A model generated the notes under the pieces. The model did not search any database. It worked only from the letters and a program-made list of their open reading frames with translations, and was not told the DNA's origin. Shown here piece by piece: positions 1 to 5,532 of a DNA stretch of 9,544 nt. The stretch lies in contig SFKY01000088.1 of assembly GCA_004554665.1 (NCBI GenBank), forward strand, positions 1 through 9,544. The letters run 5' to 3'. Each line of letters starts with the position of its first letter. Position 1 is the stretch's first letter. Source of the DNA: Bacteroidales bacterium (GTDB lineage: Bacteria > Bacteroidota > Bacteroidia > Bacteroidales > Bacteroidaceae). The position numbers and the translations under genes were made by a program.

Positions 1-168
1 GCAGTCCAGCGCCTTGCAGATTTTGGTGAGGATCTCCGTGCTGACATGCTCGTTCTTGCCCAGCTTGGCAAGGGCAGTGGTGGACATGCCGGTGGCTATG
101 CGGAGATCTTTCTTTTTCATGTCTTTATCAATCAGGAGTTTCCAGAGCTTATTATAACAAATCGTCAT
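1..168 (-). CDS. XRE-family helix-turn-helix regulator, N-terminal part (runs off window)
   Basis: Reading leftward from the ATG at 168, 56 codons are open to the window edge, so the C-terminus is missing. The product begins MTICYNKLWKLLIDKDMKKK and continues with a Cro/CI-type helix-turn-helix: a first helix with 'KLWKLLIDKDM', then 'KKDLRIATGMSTTALAKLGKN' covering the turn and recognition helix (about residues 18-38), then 'STEILTKICKALDC'. This pattern is typical of small (about 65-75 aa) XRE regulators common in Clostridia and their mobile elements, so only about 10-20 residues are probably absent. The start is supported by GAGGTG at 174-179, 5 nt upstream. A weak -10 (TATACT, 187-192) lies just ahead. 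Target genes are unknown. The orphan palindrome at 437-456 and the tandem repeats at 249-282 are candidate binding sites (inference). Confidence 0.85.
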   Translation of the reverse strand, partial: MTICYNKLWKLLIDKDMKKKDLRIATGMSTTALAKLGKNEHVSTEILTKICKALDC

Positions 169-186
169 CGTAACACCTCGTGTCAG

Positions 187-214
187 AGTATACACTAATG
201 CAAATTAATTCTAA
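187..214 (-). promoter_or_regulatory. Weak candidate promoter of the XRE regulator
   Basis: On the minus strand TATACT (187-192) is preceded by TTAGAA (209-214) with a 16-bp spacer. The -10 is good and the -35 poor. The predicted transcript start near 180 leaves only a very short leader ahead of the ribosome binding site, so this is tentative. Confidence 0.35.
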
Positions 215-248
215 CACGACAGTTTTAATTTGTCTATTGAAAATCCAG

Positions 249-282
249 TTTTTAGATTGGGATGGTCATTTTTAGATTAGGA
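249..282. repeat. Tandem 14-bp direct repeat, 20-bp period
   Basis: TTTTTAGATTGGGA (249-262) and TTTTTAGATTAGGA (269-282) match at 13 of 14 positions and start exactly 20 bp apart, close to two helical turns. This layout suits a dimeric regulator or an activator bound on one face of the helix. It lies upstream of the XRE gene, which is transcribed away from it. Confidence 0.6.
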
Positions 283-428
283 ATTTCCAATTATACAGCA
301 ATGTGAAACAGCGGATGAGCCCTAATTAAGTATCCGTGTCCGGATTATTCTTTGCTTACAGCTGCTCAACTTTTGAGCCGCCACCCACGCTGAAACCACA
401 TGTATAGTAATCTCTCCACAAATACAAC

Positions 429-457
429 TTGATTTTATATCACTTTAGTGATATAAT
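429..457 (+). promoter_or_regulatory. Orphan rightward promoter with operator-like palindrome
   Basis: TTGATT (429-434) and TATAAT (452-457) are separated by exactly 17 bp. The spacer and -10 are overlapped by the palindrome TATATCACTTTAGTGATATA (437-456), a 9-bp inverted repeat around TT. That is the expected position of an operator for a repressor such as the neighbouring XRE protein. A ribosome binding site and ATG follow (474-490), yet no credible gene does. Confidence 0.65.
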
Positions 458-473
458 TCGCGCAGGGACACTT

Positions 474-490
474 AGGAGGATACGGAAATG
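474..490 (+). promoter_or_regulatory. Orphan AGGAGG ribosome binding site and start codon
   Basis: AGGAGG (474-479) is followed after 8 nt by ATG (488-490). The frame begins MDQKITLRDKKDTEKG and looks like a genuine protein start for about 13 codons. It then enters the terminator hairpin and the antisense strand of the anti-sigma gene. It is probably the first codons of a gene lost by truncation, rearrangement or misassembly. Confidence 0.5.
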
Positions 491-530
491 GATCAGAAAA
501 TCACCCTAAGGGATAAAAAAGATACGGAAA
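479..530. repeat. Exact 10-bp direct repeat flanking the orphan start
   Basis: GATACGGAAA occurs at 479-488 and again at 521-530, 42 bp apart. The first copy is the spacer between the ribosome binding site and ATG; the second abuts the terminator T-tract of the minus-strand operon. It may mark the breakpoint where the orphan gene start meets the operon end, or be chance. Confidence 0.5.
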
Positions 531-574
531 AAGGGAGCCGCTGCAGAATGAGTGATTCTGCAGCGGCTCCCTTT
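528..574 (-). terminator. Rho-independent terminator of the sigma/anti-sigma operon
   Basis: A perfect 20-bp inverted repeat (530-549 and 555-574) with a 5-nt loop GAGTG is GC-rich in its core (GGGAGCCGCTGCAG). On the minus strand it ends in five U residues (528-532). It sits 12 bp past the anti-sigma stop codon. On the plus strand it is followed by ATGATGTG, so termination in that direction should be weaker. Confidence 0.9.
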
Positions 575-586
575 ATGATGTGTTGT

Positions 587-2074
587 TTAGTCGTCAAGTT
601 CGCGTTCCGCGTGCAGGATATTACCGTTAGCGGCGTCGATGTCATAGCTGTACTCATAACCGTTGTACATAAACTCGATCTCATAGATCGTCTTGCCGTT
701 TTCGTAATCCTTGCAGAACTCATAGCGGGAGATCTGAGAAGCGGACAGACCTGCGTGCTTCAGGGCAGCAGCCTTGGCGTCCGCTGCGGAGATGGCGGAG
801 GAAGAAGTGCCGGTGTTGGCAGAAACCGCATCGTCGTCGTGTTCGCGGTCATATGCTGCAACCTTACCGGTGGCCGCGTCGATGTCATAGCTGTACTCAT
901 AGCCGTTGTACTTGAACTCGATCTCGTAAACAGCCTTGCCGTTTTCGTAATCCTTCTGGCACTCATACTGAGAGATCTGAGAAGCGGACAGACCGGCGTG
1001 CTTCAGGGCAGCGGCCTTGGCATCCGCTGCGGAAATGACGAAGGAACCGGAGCCGGAAGAAACAGCGTCATCATCGTCATTGTCATCGTAGTCATCATCG
1101 TCGTCATTGTCACGCTCGCGGTCGGCCTGAATGACTTCGCCGGATCTGGCGTTGATTTCGTAGTCATATTCGTAACCGCCGCAGGTAAACTCGATGTCGT
1201 ATACCATTACGCCGTGCTCAAAATCCATCTCCCACTCGAACTGCGCGATTTCGGAAGCGGACAGACTGGCGTGCTTCAGGGCGATGGACTTAGCCTTTTC
1301 GCTGCCGATGTAGGCCTTATCGCTGGCAGAACCGGTGGAGTCTACCTGCTCCAGTGCCAGATTGCCGGACTGGCACATGAGATTGAGCTGATTGATGGTC
1401 AAGGGAGCCAACTCTTCAAAGGTGTGCAGGGGGTTCTTTTCGATGATCCGGCTGATCAACTGTGCCTTGCCCAGGGTGATGCCGTAGGCATCGGCCTTTG
1501 CCTGCAGATCGCTGTTCTCGGCAACGGTCTGGCTCAAAACGGCGCCGTCAAAAGCGGAGGTGCGCAGCAGCTTGGCGATCTCCTCGGACAGGCGTGCTTG
1601 CAGCTCGGAGGTGTTCTTGCCGTCCACGCTGACCAGGATGGAGTTGTTCAGCTCGCTGAGATAGCCGTTTCGCAGCATGGAGCCGATCAGTGCGTTGACA
1701 GTCACATCCAGAGAGCTGCCGCGGAAGTCCATGTCGCCCACGACGATCTTGCCGTCGTCGTTCAGGGGGTTAACGGCCAGAACGTCTTCTTTCTGGTTGA
1801 CCTGAATTTCAACGCTGGGATTGACGTCCAGAGAGATGGTGGAGGCAACTGCACCGGCGGTGTAGCGCTGTGCACCGAAAACACCGGTAACAAGCAGGAC
1901 CAGGGCAGCGGCGATGCCGGCAACGCGGCGCTTCCAGGGGTTTCTTTTCTTGGTATCAGTCATGGCAATTTTTCCTTTCTGTTCTTTGCAGTCAGCGAGA
2001 ACAGAATCCAGGACGTCCGGCGTCATATGGGTGACGGCCTGTTGGATCTTGCTTTCTAAACGATCATAATTCAT
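587..2074 (-). CDS. Membrane-anchored anti-sigma factor with RsgI-like domain and three PepSY modules
   Basis: 495 aa; ATG at 2074 with AAGGAG 8 nt upstream, starting 16 nt after the sigma-factor stop. Residues 1-50 form a charged cytoplasmic segment, presumably the sigma-binding part. A single transmembrane helix spans about 51-67 (GIAAALVLLVTGVFGA). Residues 77-140 match the middle domain of RsgI-like anti-sigma factors, with the hallmark DVNPS at 83-87 and 'VNALIGSMLRNGYL'. In characterised RsgI proteins this domain cleaves itself at the Asn-Pro bond, here N85-P86. A linker follows, then three PepSY modules at about 255-320, 346-411 and 427-492, each with ALKHAxLSAS and GYEYxYxI. An Asp-rich run (322-336) separates modules 1 and 2. 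Likely role: hold the partner sigma factor at the membrane and release it on an envelope signal (inference). The short N-terminus does not visibly resemble classical RsgI_N or zinc anti-sigma domains. Confidence 0.85.
   Translation of the reverse strand: MNYDRLESKIQQAVTHMTPDVLDSVLADCKEQKGKIAMTDTKKRNPWKRRVAGIAAALVLLVTGVFGAQRYTAGAVASTISLDVNPSVEIQVNQKEDVLAVNPLNDDGKIVVGDMDFRGSSLDVTVNALIGSMLRNGYLSELNNSILVSVDGKNTSELQARLSEEIAKLLRTSAFDGAVLSQTVAENSDLQAKADAYGITLGKAQLISRIIEKNPLHTFEELAPLTINQLNLMCQSGNLALEQVDSTGSASDKAYIGSEKAKSIALKHASLSASEIAQFEWEMDFEHGVMVYDIEFTCGGYEYDYEINARSGEVIQADRERDNDDDDDYDDNDDDDAVSSGSGSFVISAADAKAAALKHAGLSASQISQYECQKDYENGKAVYEIEFKYNGYEYSYDIDAATGKVAAYDREHDDDAVSANTGTSSSAISAADAKAAALKHAGLSASQISRYEFCKDYENGKTIYEIEFMYNGYEYSYDIDAANGNILHAERELDD
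599..1312 (-). repeat. Three coding PepSY repeats in the anti-sigma gene
   Basis: Module 1 is encoded at about 1115-1312, module 2 at 842-1039 and module 3 at 599-796. Modules 2 and 3 are offset by 243 bp (81 codons) and share long identical stretches such as ISAADAKAAALKHAGLSASQ and GYEYSYDIDAA, indicating recent tandem duplication. Module 1 is clearly diverged. The near-identity could cause copy-number change or collapse in short-read assembly. Confidence 0.85.
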
Positions 2075-2090
2075 ACTCTGTTCTCCTTGC

Positions 2091-2642
2091 TTATGCGTAT
2101 TTTTGCAGTTTCTTCATAGCGCGGTGGTATTTTGACAGAACCGTGGCCAATGCCATATCCATCATGTGTGCGATCTCGCGGTGCTTGAATCCGGCTACCG
2201 CGTGGAGCATCACGATCTCTCGTTCCTCGTCGGTCAGCCTTTCCATGCACTCCTTTAAGAGCAGCTTTTCCTCAAGGGTCATGGTCTCCGAGCTTTCCAG
2301 ATAAGGCTCCCAATCCTCTTGCGGGAGATCGTACTGCTTTTTTGCCTGCCGCATTTTTTGCAGGCATAGATTTCGGACGATGGTCAGGATCCATGCCATG
2401 GGCTTTCCCGTGGAGCGGTAGCTTTCCGCTGCACTGCAGATGTGCAGATAGCAGTCATGAAGAATGTCTTCGGCATCGTGGGTGTTCTTCAAAATGGAGA
2501 GGGCGAAACCGTAGACAGAAGCGCTGGTTTCACGATACAGCGGCTCCAGTGCGGCCGTTTCACCTTGCGCAAGGCGGAACAGGCAGTTGTCTAATTCCAC
2601 GGAAACAGCCGGCATAGCATTTACTGACGTCATGTAAGCCAT
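2091..2642 (-). CDS. ECF-type RNA polymerase sigma factor
   Basis: 183 aa from the ATG at 2642. The frame is open further upstream to 2699, but AAAGGAGGTG ends 9 nt before 2642 and supports the shorter start. Sigma-70 region 2 covers about residues 30-97, including 'SASVYGFALSILKNTHDAED' (core binding and -10 recognition) and 'YRSTGKPMAWILTIVRNLC'. Region 4 covers about 134-182, with 'LTDEEREIVMLHAVAGFKHR' and a helix-turn-helix 'EIAHMMDMALATVLSKYHRA'. Regions 1 and 3 are absent, as in ECF factors. It would direct RNA polymerase to a small regulon; the next gene encodes its probable membrane-bound inhibitor. The operon also has a standard sigma-A promoter, so basal expression should not depend on autoactivation. 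No ECF target consensus can be derived from this window alone. Confidence 0.93.
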   Translation of the reverse strand: MAYMTSVNAMPAVSVELDNCLFRLAQGETAALEPLYRETSASVYGFALSILKNTHDAEDILHDCYLHICSAAESYRSTGKPMAWILTIVRNLCLQKMRQAKKQYDLPQEDWEPYLESSETMTLEEKLLLKECMERLTDEEREIVMLHAVAGFKHREIAHMMDMALATVLSKYHRAMKKLQKYA

Positions 2643-2726
2643 CTCGGTTTCACCTCCTTTCATAACATTAACGCACGAGCAAGGGATTTTATTGCACAAA
2701 AAGATAAAAAATTTTTTGCCTTGTCA

Positions 2727-2755
2727 ATTATACCGAAAAAACCGTAGATATACAA
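2727..2755 (-). promoter_or_regulatory. Sigma-A promoter of the sigma/anti-sigma operon
   Basis: On the minus strand TTGTAT (2750-2755) and TATAAT (2727-2732) have a 17-bp spacer. This is the best consensus match upstream of the sigma gene, giving a leader of about 75-80 nt before the ATG at 2642. Confidence 0.75.
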
Positions 2756-2778
2756 GTCACCGCCCCTCGTTTTTAAGG

Positions 2779-2807
2779 TTGTTTTTTGTCGAAATTCCTC
2801 GTACAAT
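2779..2807 (+). promoter_or_regulatory. Promoter of the acyltransferase gene
   Basis: TTGTTT (2779-2784) and TACAAT (2802-2807), 17-bp spacer, lie about 33 nt before the ATG at 2840. It is divergent from the sigma-operon promoter; the two -35 boxes are about 23 bp apart, so a regulator bound between them could affect both. Confidence 0.65.
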
Positions 2808-2839
2808 ATGGGGGAGAATATAATAATAGGAGGCTGCCT

Positions 2840-4120
2840 ATGCCGCGGAAATTAACCATTGACGAAAAACTGCGCCGCAGGAATGTGACTGCGCCGCCTA
2901 AGGTGCTTTATTGGCTGCTGATGCAGGTGATCAGGGTCTTAAATCGCCTGAACCATACCCATTTTACCTATAATGCATACCCTGCCGAAGAGAAAGGCCC
3001 CATTGTGATGATCGCCAACCACGCCTCCCGGGTGGACTATCAGTTCACCGCACCGGCCTGCTGGCCCAAAAGGCTGAACTTTGTGGTGGGCTATAATGAA
3101 TTTTTCCGCTTCCCCACGAATTGGCTGCTGCCTGCCATGCAGGTGATTCCCAAGAAGAACTTCACGCCCGATTCCTATGCCCTGCGCCAGATGCTGCGTG
3201 TGGCAAAGGAGGGCGGCAATATCTGCATCATGCCCGAGGGCATGAGCTCCATTACCGGCATGGCACAGCCGGCCATTCCGGGCGGAGCCAAGCTGCTGAA
3301 GAAATTGGGCCTTCCCGTGTATTATGCCAAGATCTCCGGCGGTTATCTGACCTATACCAAGCACTGTCTGGACGAGCGCAAGGGCCGCATTGAGGTCAGC
3401 GTGAACCGTATGTTCACCGCCGAGCAGCTTTGCGACATGAGCATCGGGGAAATAGAAGACACCATGAACCGTCTGCTGGCCCACGATGACTATATCTGGA
3501 ATAAGCAGCGGCAGATACGCTTTCACGGCAAGGGCCAAATGGCGAAGAAACTGGACACGCTGCTGTATCGCTGTCCCAAATGCGATGCGGTGTATCAAAT
3601 GTCCTGCCGGGGCAACACCATGCGCTGTACGGCCTGCGGCAATACGGTGGAGCTGGACGAGCGATATAATCTCCGCGCAGTGGGTGATTCCGTCTGTCCG
3701 GAGCTGGTGAGTGACTGGACGATCATGGAGCGTCGGCGCGCCGCCGAGGAAGTGCGCAAGCCGGATTTCTGCCATAGCGGTCATGTCCGCGTGGGCGTAC
3801 TGCCGGCGTATAAGGCGCTCAAGGGCGATGCCACGTCTGTGATCGGCGGAGAGGGTACACTGACGCTGAATCATGAGGGGCTGCATTTTGACGGCCTATT
3901 GGACGGAGCGCCCCTCCGCTTTGATATGGCGCCTGCCCAATTGCCGACCTATGGTATGTGTACCGACATCAGCCGTTTCTACACCTTTGTGGACGGCCGC
4001 TTTCTGGAATTTTATCCCGATAACGGCGATGTGCTGCTGTGGGATCATCTCACGGAGGAGCTGCACCGCGCCGCAGGCGGCAAGTGGCAGAATACCGACT
4101 ATCGGCATAGTGAGCCGTAA
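2840..4120 (+). CDS. PlsC-like 1-acyl-glycerol-3-phosphate acyltransferase with C-terminal zinc ribbon
   Basis: 426 aa from the ATG at 2840, chosen because AGGAGG (2828-2833) ends 6 nt upstream; the frame is open for 18 more codons but without a site. The N-terminal half is an LPLAT/PlsC domain. A hydrophobic helix lies near 21-36. The acyltransferase motif HxxxxD is H61-D66 in 'IANHASRVDYQF', and the substrate-binding block is 'PEGMSSITGMA' (132-142) followed by 'AIPGGAKLLKKLGLPVYYAK'. After the domain, C245-x2-C248 and C263-x2-C266 form a zinc-ribbon knuckle pair. A further region of about 130 residues of unknown function follows. Expected reaction: acyl transfer to lysophosphatidic acid or a related glycerolipid at the inner membrane face. 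The family core is about 200-250 aa, so the tail is a large extension; the exact acceptor is uncertain. Confidence 0.85.
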   Translation: MPRKLTIDEKLRRRNVTAPPKVLYWLLMQVIRVLNRLNHTHFTYNAYPAEEKGPIVMIANHASRVDYQFTAPACWPKRLNFVVGYNEFFRFPTNWLLPAMQVIPKKNFTPDSYALRQMLRVAKEGGNICIMPEGMSSITGMAQPAIPGGAKLLKKLGLPVYYAKISGGYLTYTKHCLDERKGRIEVSVNRMFTAEQLCDMSIGEIEDTMNRLLAHDDYIWNKQRQIRFHGKGQMAKKLDTLLYRCPKCDAVYQMSCRGNTMRCTACGNTVELDERYNLRAVGDSVCPELVSDWTIMERRRAAEEVRKPDFCHSGHVRVGVLPAYKALKGDATSVIGGEGTLTLNHEGLHFDGLLDGAPLRFDMAPAQLPTYGMCTDISRFYTFVDGRFLEFYPDNGDVLLWDHLTEELHRAAGGKWQNTDYRHSEP

Positions 4121-4156
4121 TATATATAAAATAGGAGGGGAGCCGTACCCGGAGAA

Positions 4157-4324
4157 ATGATGTGCAAAAAGCGGCCGCTCACACGGGAAGAATACAGCGC
4201 CGTTCTGAAAAGCGAGTTGCGCGGCGTGCTGACCGCACAATCCGGGGCGGCTCCGATGATCAGGGTGCTTTTTCGTGCGATCGACCTGCGCTGCAGGAGA
4301 AACGGCGCGCGGCTCATTGTATAA
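4157..4324 (+). CDS. Small hypothetical protein, 55 aa
   Basis: The frame 4157-4324 begins MMCKKRPLTREEYSAVLKSE and ends RRNGARLIV. It is basic, soluble and probably helical, with no signal peptide or membrane segment, and I do not recognise a family. It starts 36 bp after the acyltransferase stop. A strong AGGAGGGG (4133-4140) lies in between but 16-23 nt from the ATG, which is long. A weaker GGAGA (4151-4155) fits the second ATG (4160) better. It could be co-transcribed with the acyltransferase. Codon use resembles its neighbours. Either a real small gene or the remnant of a longer one. Confidence 0.45.
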   Translation: MMCKKRPLTREEYSAVLKSELRGVLTAQSGAAPMIRVLFRAIDLRCRRNGARLIV

Positions 4325-4334
4325 AGTGATCGTG

Positions 4335-4437
4335 AAAAATGCACGAAATGTCAAAAGCTGTCGAATATTGTCGAAAAATGCCAAAAAATGTTAAAAATGT
4401 GTCGATTGTCTGAAATTTAACAGCAAATTTGCATGAA
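4335..4437. promoter_or_regulatory. Helically phased A-tract region upstream of sipW
   Basis: Short A-runs recur about every 10 bp: centred near 4337, 4347, 4354, 4364, 4376, 4385, 4395, 4414, 4426 and 4436, with a TGTC/TGCC/TGTT motif repeating between several of them. Phased A-tracts bend DNA, and such regions upstream of promoters act as UP-like elements or binding platforms. The sipW promoter begins 16 bp downstream. Confidence 0.6.
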
Positions 4438-4452
4438 ATCTAAAGATAAACC

Positions 4453-4481
4453 TTGCCAAAACAGAACATATGTGTTATGAT
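4453..4481 (+). promoter_or_regulatory. sipW promoter (extended -10)
   Basis: TTGCCA (4453-4458), 17-bp spacer, TATGAT (4476-4481), with TG at 4473-4474 forming an extended -10. The predicted start near 4488 leaves a leader of about 90 nt before the sipW ATG. The leader holds the GC-rich run GGCGGCGGCGC but no riboswitch class I recognise. Confidence 0.75.
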
Positions 4482-4580
4482 GAGCACAACAAAAAAACGA
4501 TGGATGGCCCGTCATAAAGCTGGCGGCGGCGCATAGAATTATCGAGTAATCGCTTGGGGAAGGGAAGTACATAAATACCA

Positions 4581-5114
4581 ATGAAAACAACGATAAAAAA
4601 GATCGGGAATGTGGTCACCACGGTGTTGGTGGTTGCGGTGGTGCTTTTGGCGATAGCGCTGGCGGGTGTCCGGCTGTTTGGCCTGCAGGTGTATACCGTG
4701 CTTTCCGGCTCTATGGAGCCTGCCTATCATGTCGGCGCGCTGCTCTATGATAAAAAGGTCGATCCCGCCCAGTTGCGCCCCGGTGATGTAATCACCTTTA
4801 TGCTGGATGAGGAAACGATTGTCACCCACCGTATTGTGGAGGTCGTACCTGATGAGGAGGATCCTTCCGTTATCCGCTTCCGCACCAAGGGCGATGCCAA
4901 TGCAGCGGAGGACGGCTCTCTTGTCCACTATAAAAATGTGTTGGGCACCCCTGTGTTTGCCATTCCCAAGTTGGGCTACTTTGCCAGCTTCGTCCAGCAG
5001 CCTCCCGGCCTGTATGTAGCCATTGCTTTTGGCGCGGTGCTGGTTCTGCTGGCGTTCCTGCCCGACCTGCTTGGCGACGATAAAAAGAAAAAGGGCAAGC
5101 GTGTGTCTGATTGA
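4581..5114 (+). CDS. sipW: SipW-type signal peptidase I
   Basis: 177 aa; ATG at 4581 with a modest AAGGGAAG site (4559-4566), somewhat distant. One N-terminal transmembrane helix spans about 10-34 and a second about 143-162, followed by a lysine-rich cytoplasmic tail (KKKKGKR). The catalytic serine is S44 in 'LSGSMEP'. 'THRIVEV' places His83 where ordinary bacterial type I peptidases carry the lysine general base. The later box 'TKGDANAAEDG' (102-112) has the expected Asp105. The Ser-His arrangement defines the ER/archaeal-like SipW subgroup, which in Bacillus cleaves TasA and TapA precursors at the outer membrane face. Here it lies about 470 bp upstream of a protein with a SipW-type signal peptide, which supports the pairing. 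The stop is followed within 45 bp by the convergent end of the ribbon-helix-helix gene, with no clear terminator between. Confidence 0.93.
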   Translation: MKTTIKKIGNVVTTVLVVAVVLLAIALAGVRLFGLQVYTVLSGSMEPAYHVGALLYDKKVDPAQLRPGDVITFMLDEETIVTHRIVEVVPDEEDPSVIRFRTKGDANAAEDGSLVHYKNVLGTPVFAIPKLGYFASFVQQPPGLYVAIAFGAVLVLLAFLPDLLGDDKKKKGKRVSD

Positions 5115-5159
5115 CCCACACTCGGCCCGCAGGATTTGTCAATAGAAAGCCTGTTGTGA

Positions 5160-5330
5160 TCACGGTGCTTTTGGGGAGGTGTCAGCATTTAAATCACCAT
5201 TTAAATAGTTGGTGATGATCTTGTTGGCGGTCTGCGCGATGCTCCATTCCTTCTCTGCGGCCAAAGCGGCCAGCTTCTGTTTTGTGTCGGCCGTGATGCG
5301 TATGGTGATGACCTCCGTTTTCTTATCCAT
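5160..5330 (-). CDS. Ribbon-helix-helix (Arc/CopG-type) DNA-binding protein
   Basis: 56 aa from the ATG at 5330, chosen because AGAGGTG lies about 8 nt upstream; the frame extends 10 codons further but without a site. The order is that of the ribbon-helix-helix fold: a beta strand 'TEVITIRIT' (5-13), helix A 'ADTKQKLAALAAEKE' (14-28), a turn, and helix B 'SIAQTANKIITNYLNG' (30-45), then a short polar tail. Such proteins dimerise and insert the paired strand into the major groove. It lies between sipW (convergent) and the TasA-like gene (divergent), with closely spaced divergent promoters, so autoregulation and control of the TasA-like gene are plausible (inference). No toxin gene is adjacent, so an antitoxin role is less likely. 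Confidence 0.8.
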   Translation of the reverse strand: MDKKTEVITIRITADTKQKLAALAAEKEWSIAQTANKIITNYLNGDLNADTSPKAP

Positions 5331-5374
5331 GGCGTTCACCTCTCTCATAATTATGCACAAAATTATGTGTAATC

Positions 5375-5403
5375 ATTGTATACTTTGCCGCTTGCGTTAT
5401 CAA
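5375..5403 (-). promoter_or_regulatory. Promoter of the ribbon-helix-helix gene
   Basis: Minus strand: TTGATA (5398-5403), 17-bp spacer, TACAAT (5375-5380). Its -35 box directly abuts the -35 of the rightward promoter (5392-5397), so the two polymerase sites should compete. Confidence 0.6.
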
Positions 5404-5420
5404 TGATTGCAATGTATACT
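5392..5420 (+). promoter_or_regulatory. Promoter of the TasA-like gene
   Basis: TTGCGT (5392-5397), 17-bp spacer, TATACT (5415-5420). The predicted start near 5427 gives a leader of about 150 nt before the ATG at 5580, unusually long for this window. Confidence 0.55.
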
Positions 5421-5447
5421 TTGGTTACAGATAGAACTCTTTTTTTG

Positions 5448-5532
5448 CCCTGCACCTGTAGGGCATTTGTTCACCGCGAAGTTGTATTTCGGTGACGAAC
5501 ATAATAAACGCGCAGTGTTCTGCTGCGTTTAT
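5448..5532 (+). ncRNA. Structured 5' leader of the TasA-like mRNA (three hairpins)
   Basis: Hairpin 1: TGCCCT...AGGGCA (5448-5465). Hairpin 2: TCACCG (5470-5475) with CGGTGA (5490-5495). Hairpin 3: ATAAACGC (5504-5511) with GCGTTTAT (5525-5532), continued by GCAG/CTGC around the loop TGTT with one bulged T. A T-run (5542-5546) follows about 9 nt after hairpin 3, so an attenuator is possible. The stems lie upstream of the AAGGAG site (5567-5572). I do not recognise a known riboswitch family; it may instead stabilise an abundant mRNA. Confidence 0.45.

Larger units (their letters stand above)
169..527. other. AT-rich non-coding stretch between XRE gene and terminator
   Basis: No convincing gene is present. 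Besides the separately listed repeats and promoter, two small hairpins are visible: ATCCG/CGGAT at 332-345 and GCTCAA/TTGAGC at 364-378, neither followed by a T-run. On the minus strand a 27-codon open stretch ends at the TAA at 356-358 (last residues GGGSKVEQL). It starts just after an in-frame stop inside the 437-456 palindrome, and it may be a remnant of a gene tail or chance. The mix of regulatory pieces without a gene suggests a decayed or rearranged segment. Confidence 0.5.
5371..5423. repeat. Candidate operator repeats in the divergent promoter region
   Basis: TGTATACTTTG is repeated exactly at 5377-5387 and 5413-5423 (36-bp period), each containing the palindrome GTATAC. An 8-bp inverted repeat AATCATTG (5371-5378) / CAATGATT (5401-5408) overlaps them. 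Both fall on the -10 regions of the two promoters, as expected for repressor sites. Confidence 0.6.

Noticed and set aside
488..2059. 523-codon open frame on the plus strand, with a real-looking promoter and ribosome binding site
   Set aside because: Beyond about 13 codons it is antisense to the well-supported anti-sigma gene and crosses its terminator. The translation is a repetitive Val/Ile/Leu-rich mirror of the PepSY repeats and resembles no protein family. Only the start region is kept as a curiosity.
2091..2642. Calling the sigma factor SigI because its partner has an RsgI-like domain
   Set aside because: Its regions 2 and 4 and its 183-aa length look like an ordinary ECF factor, so I kept the general name.
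2939..3886. 315-codon minus-strand frame opposite the acyltransferase
   Set aside because: A His/Gln/Gly-rich shadow of a gene with clear HxxxxD and PEG motifs; no start signal and no family resemblance.
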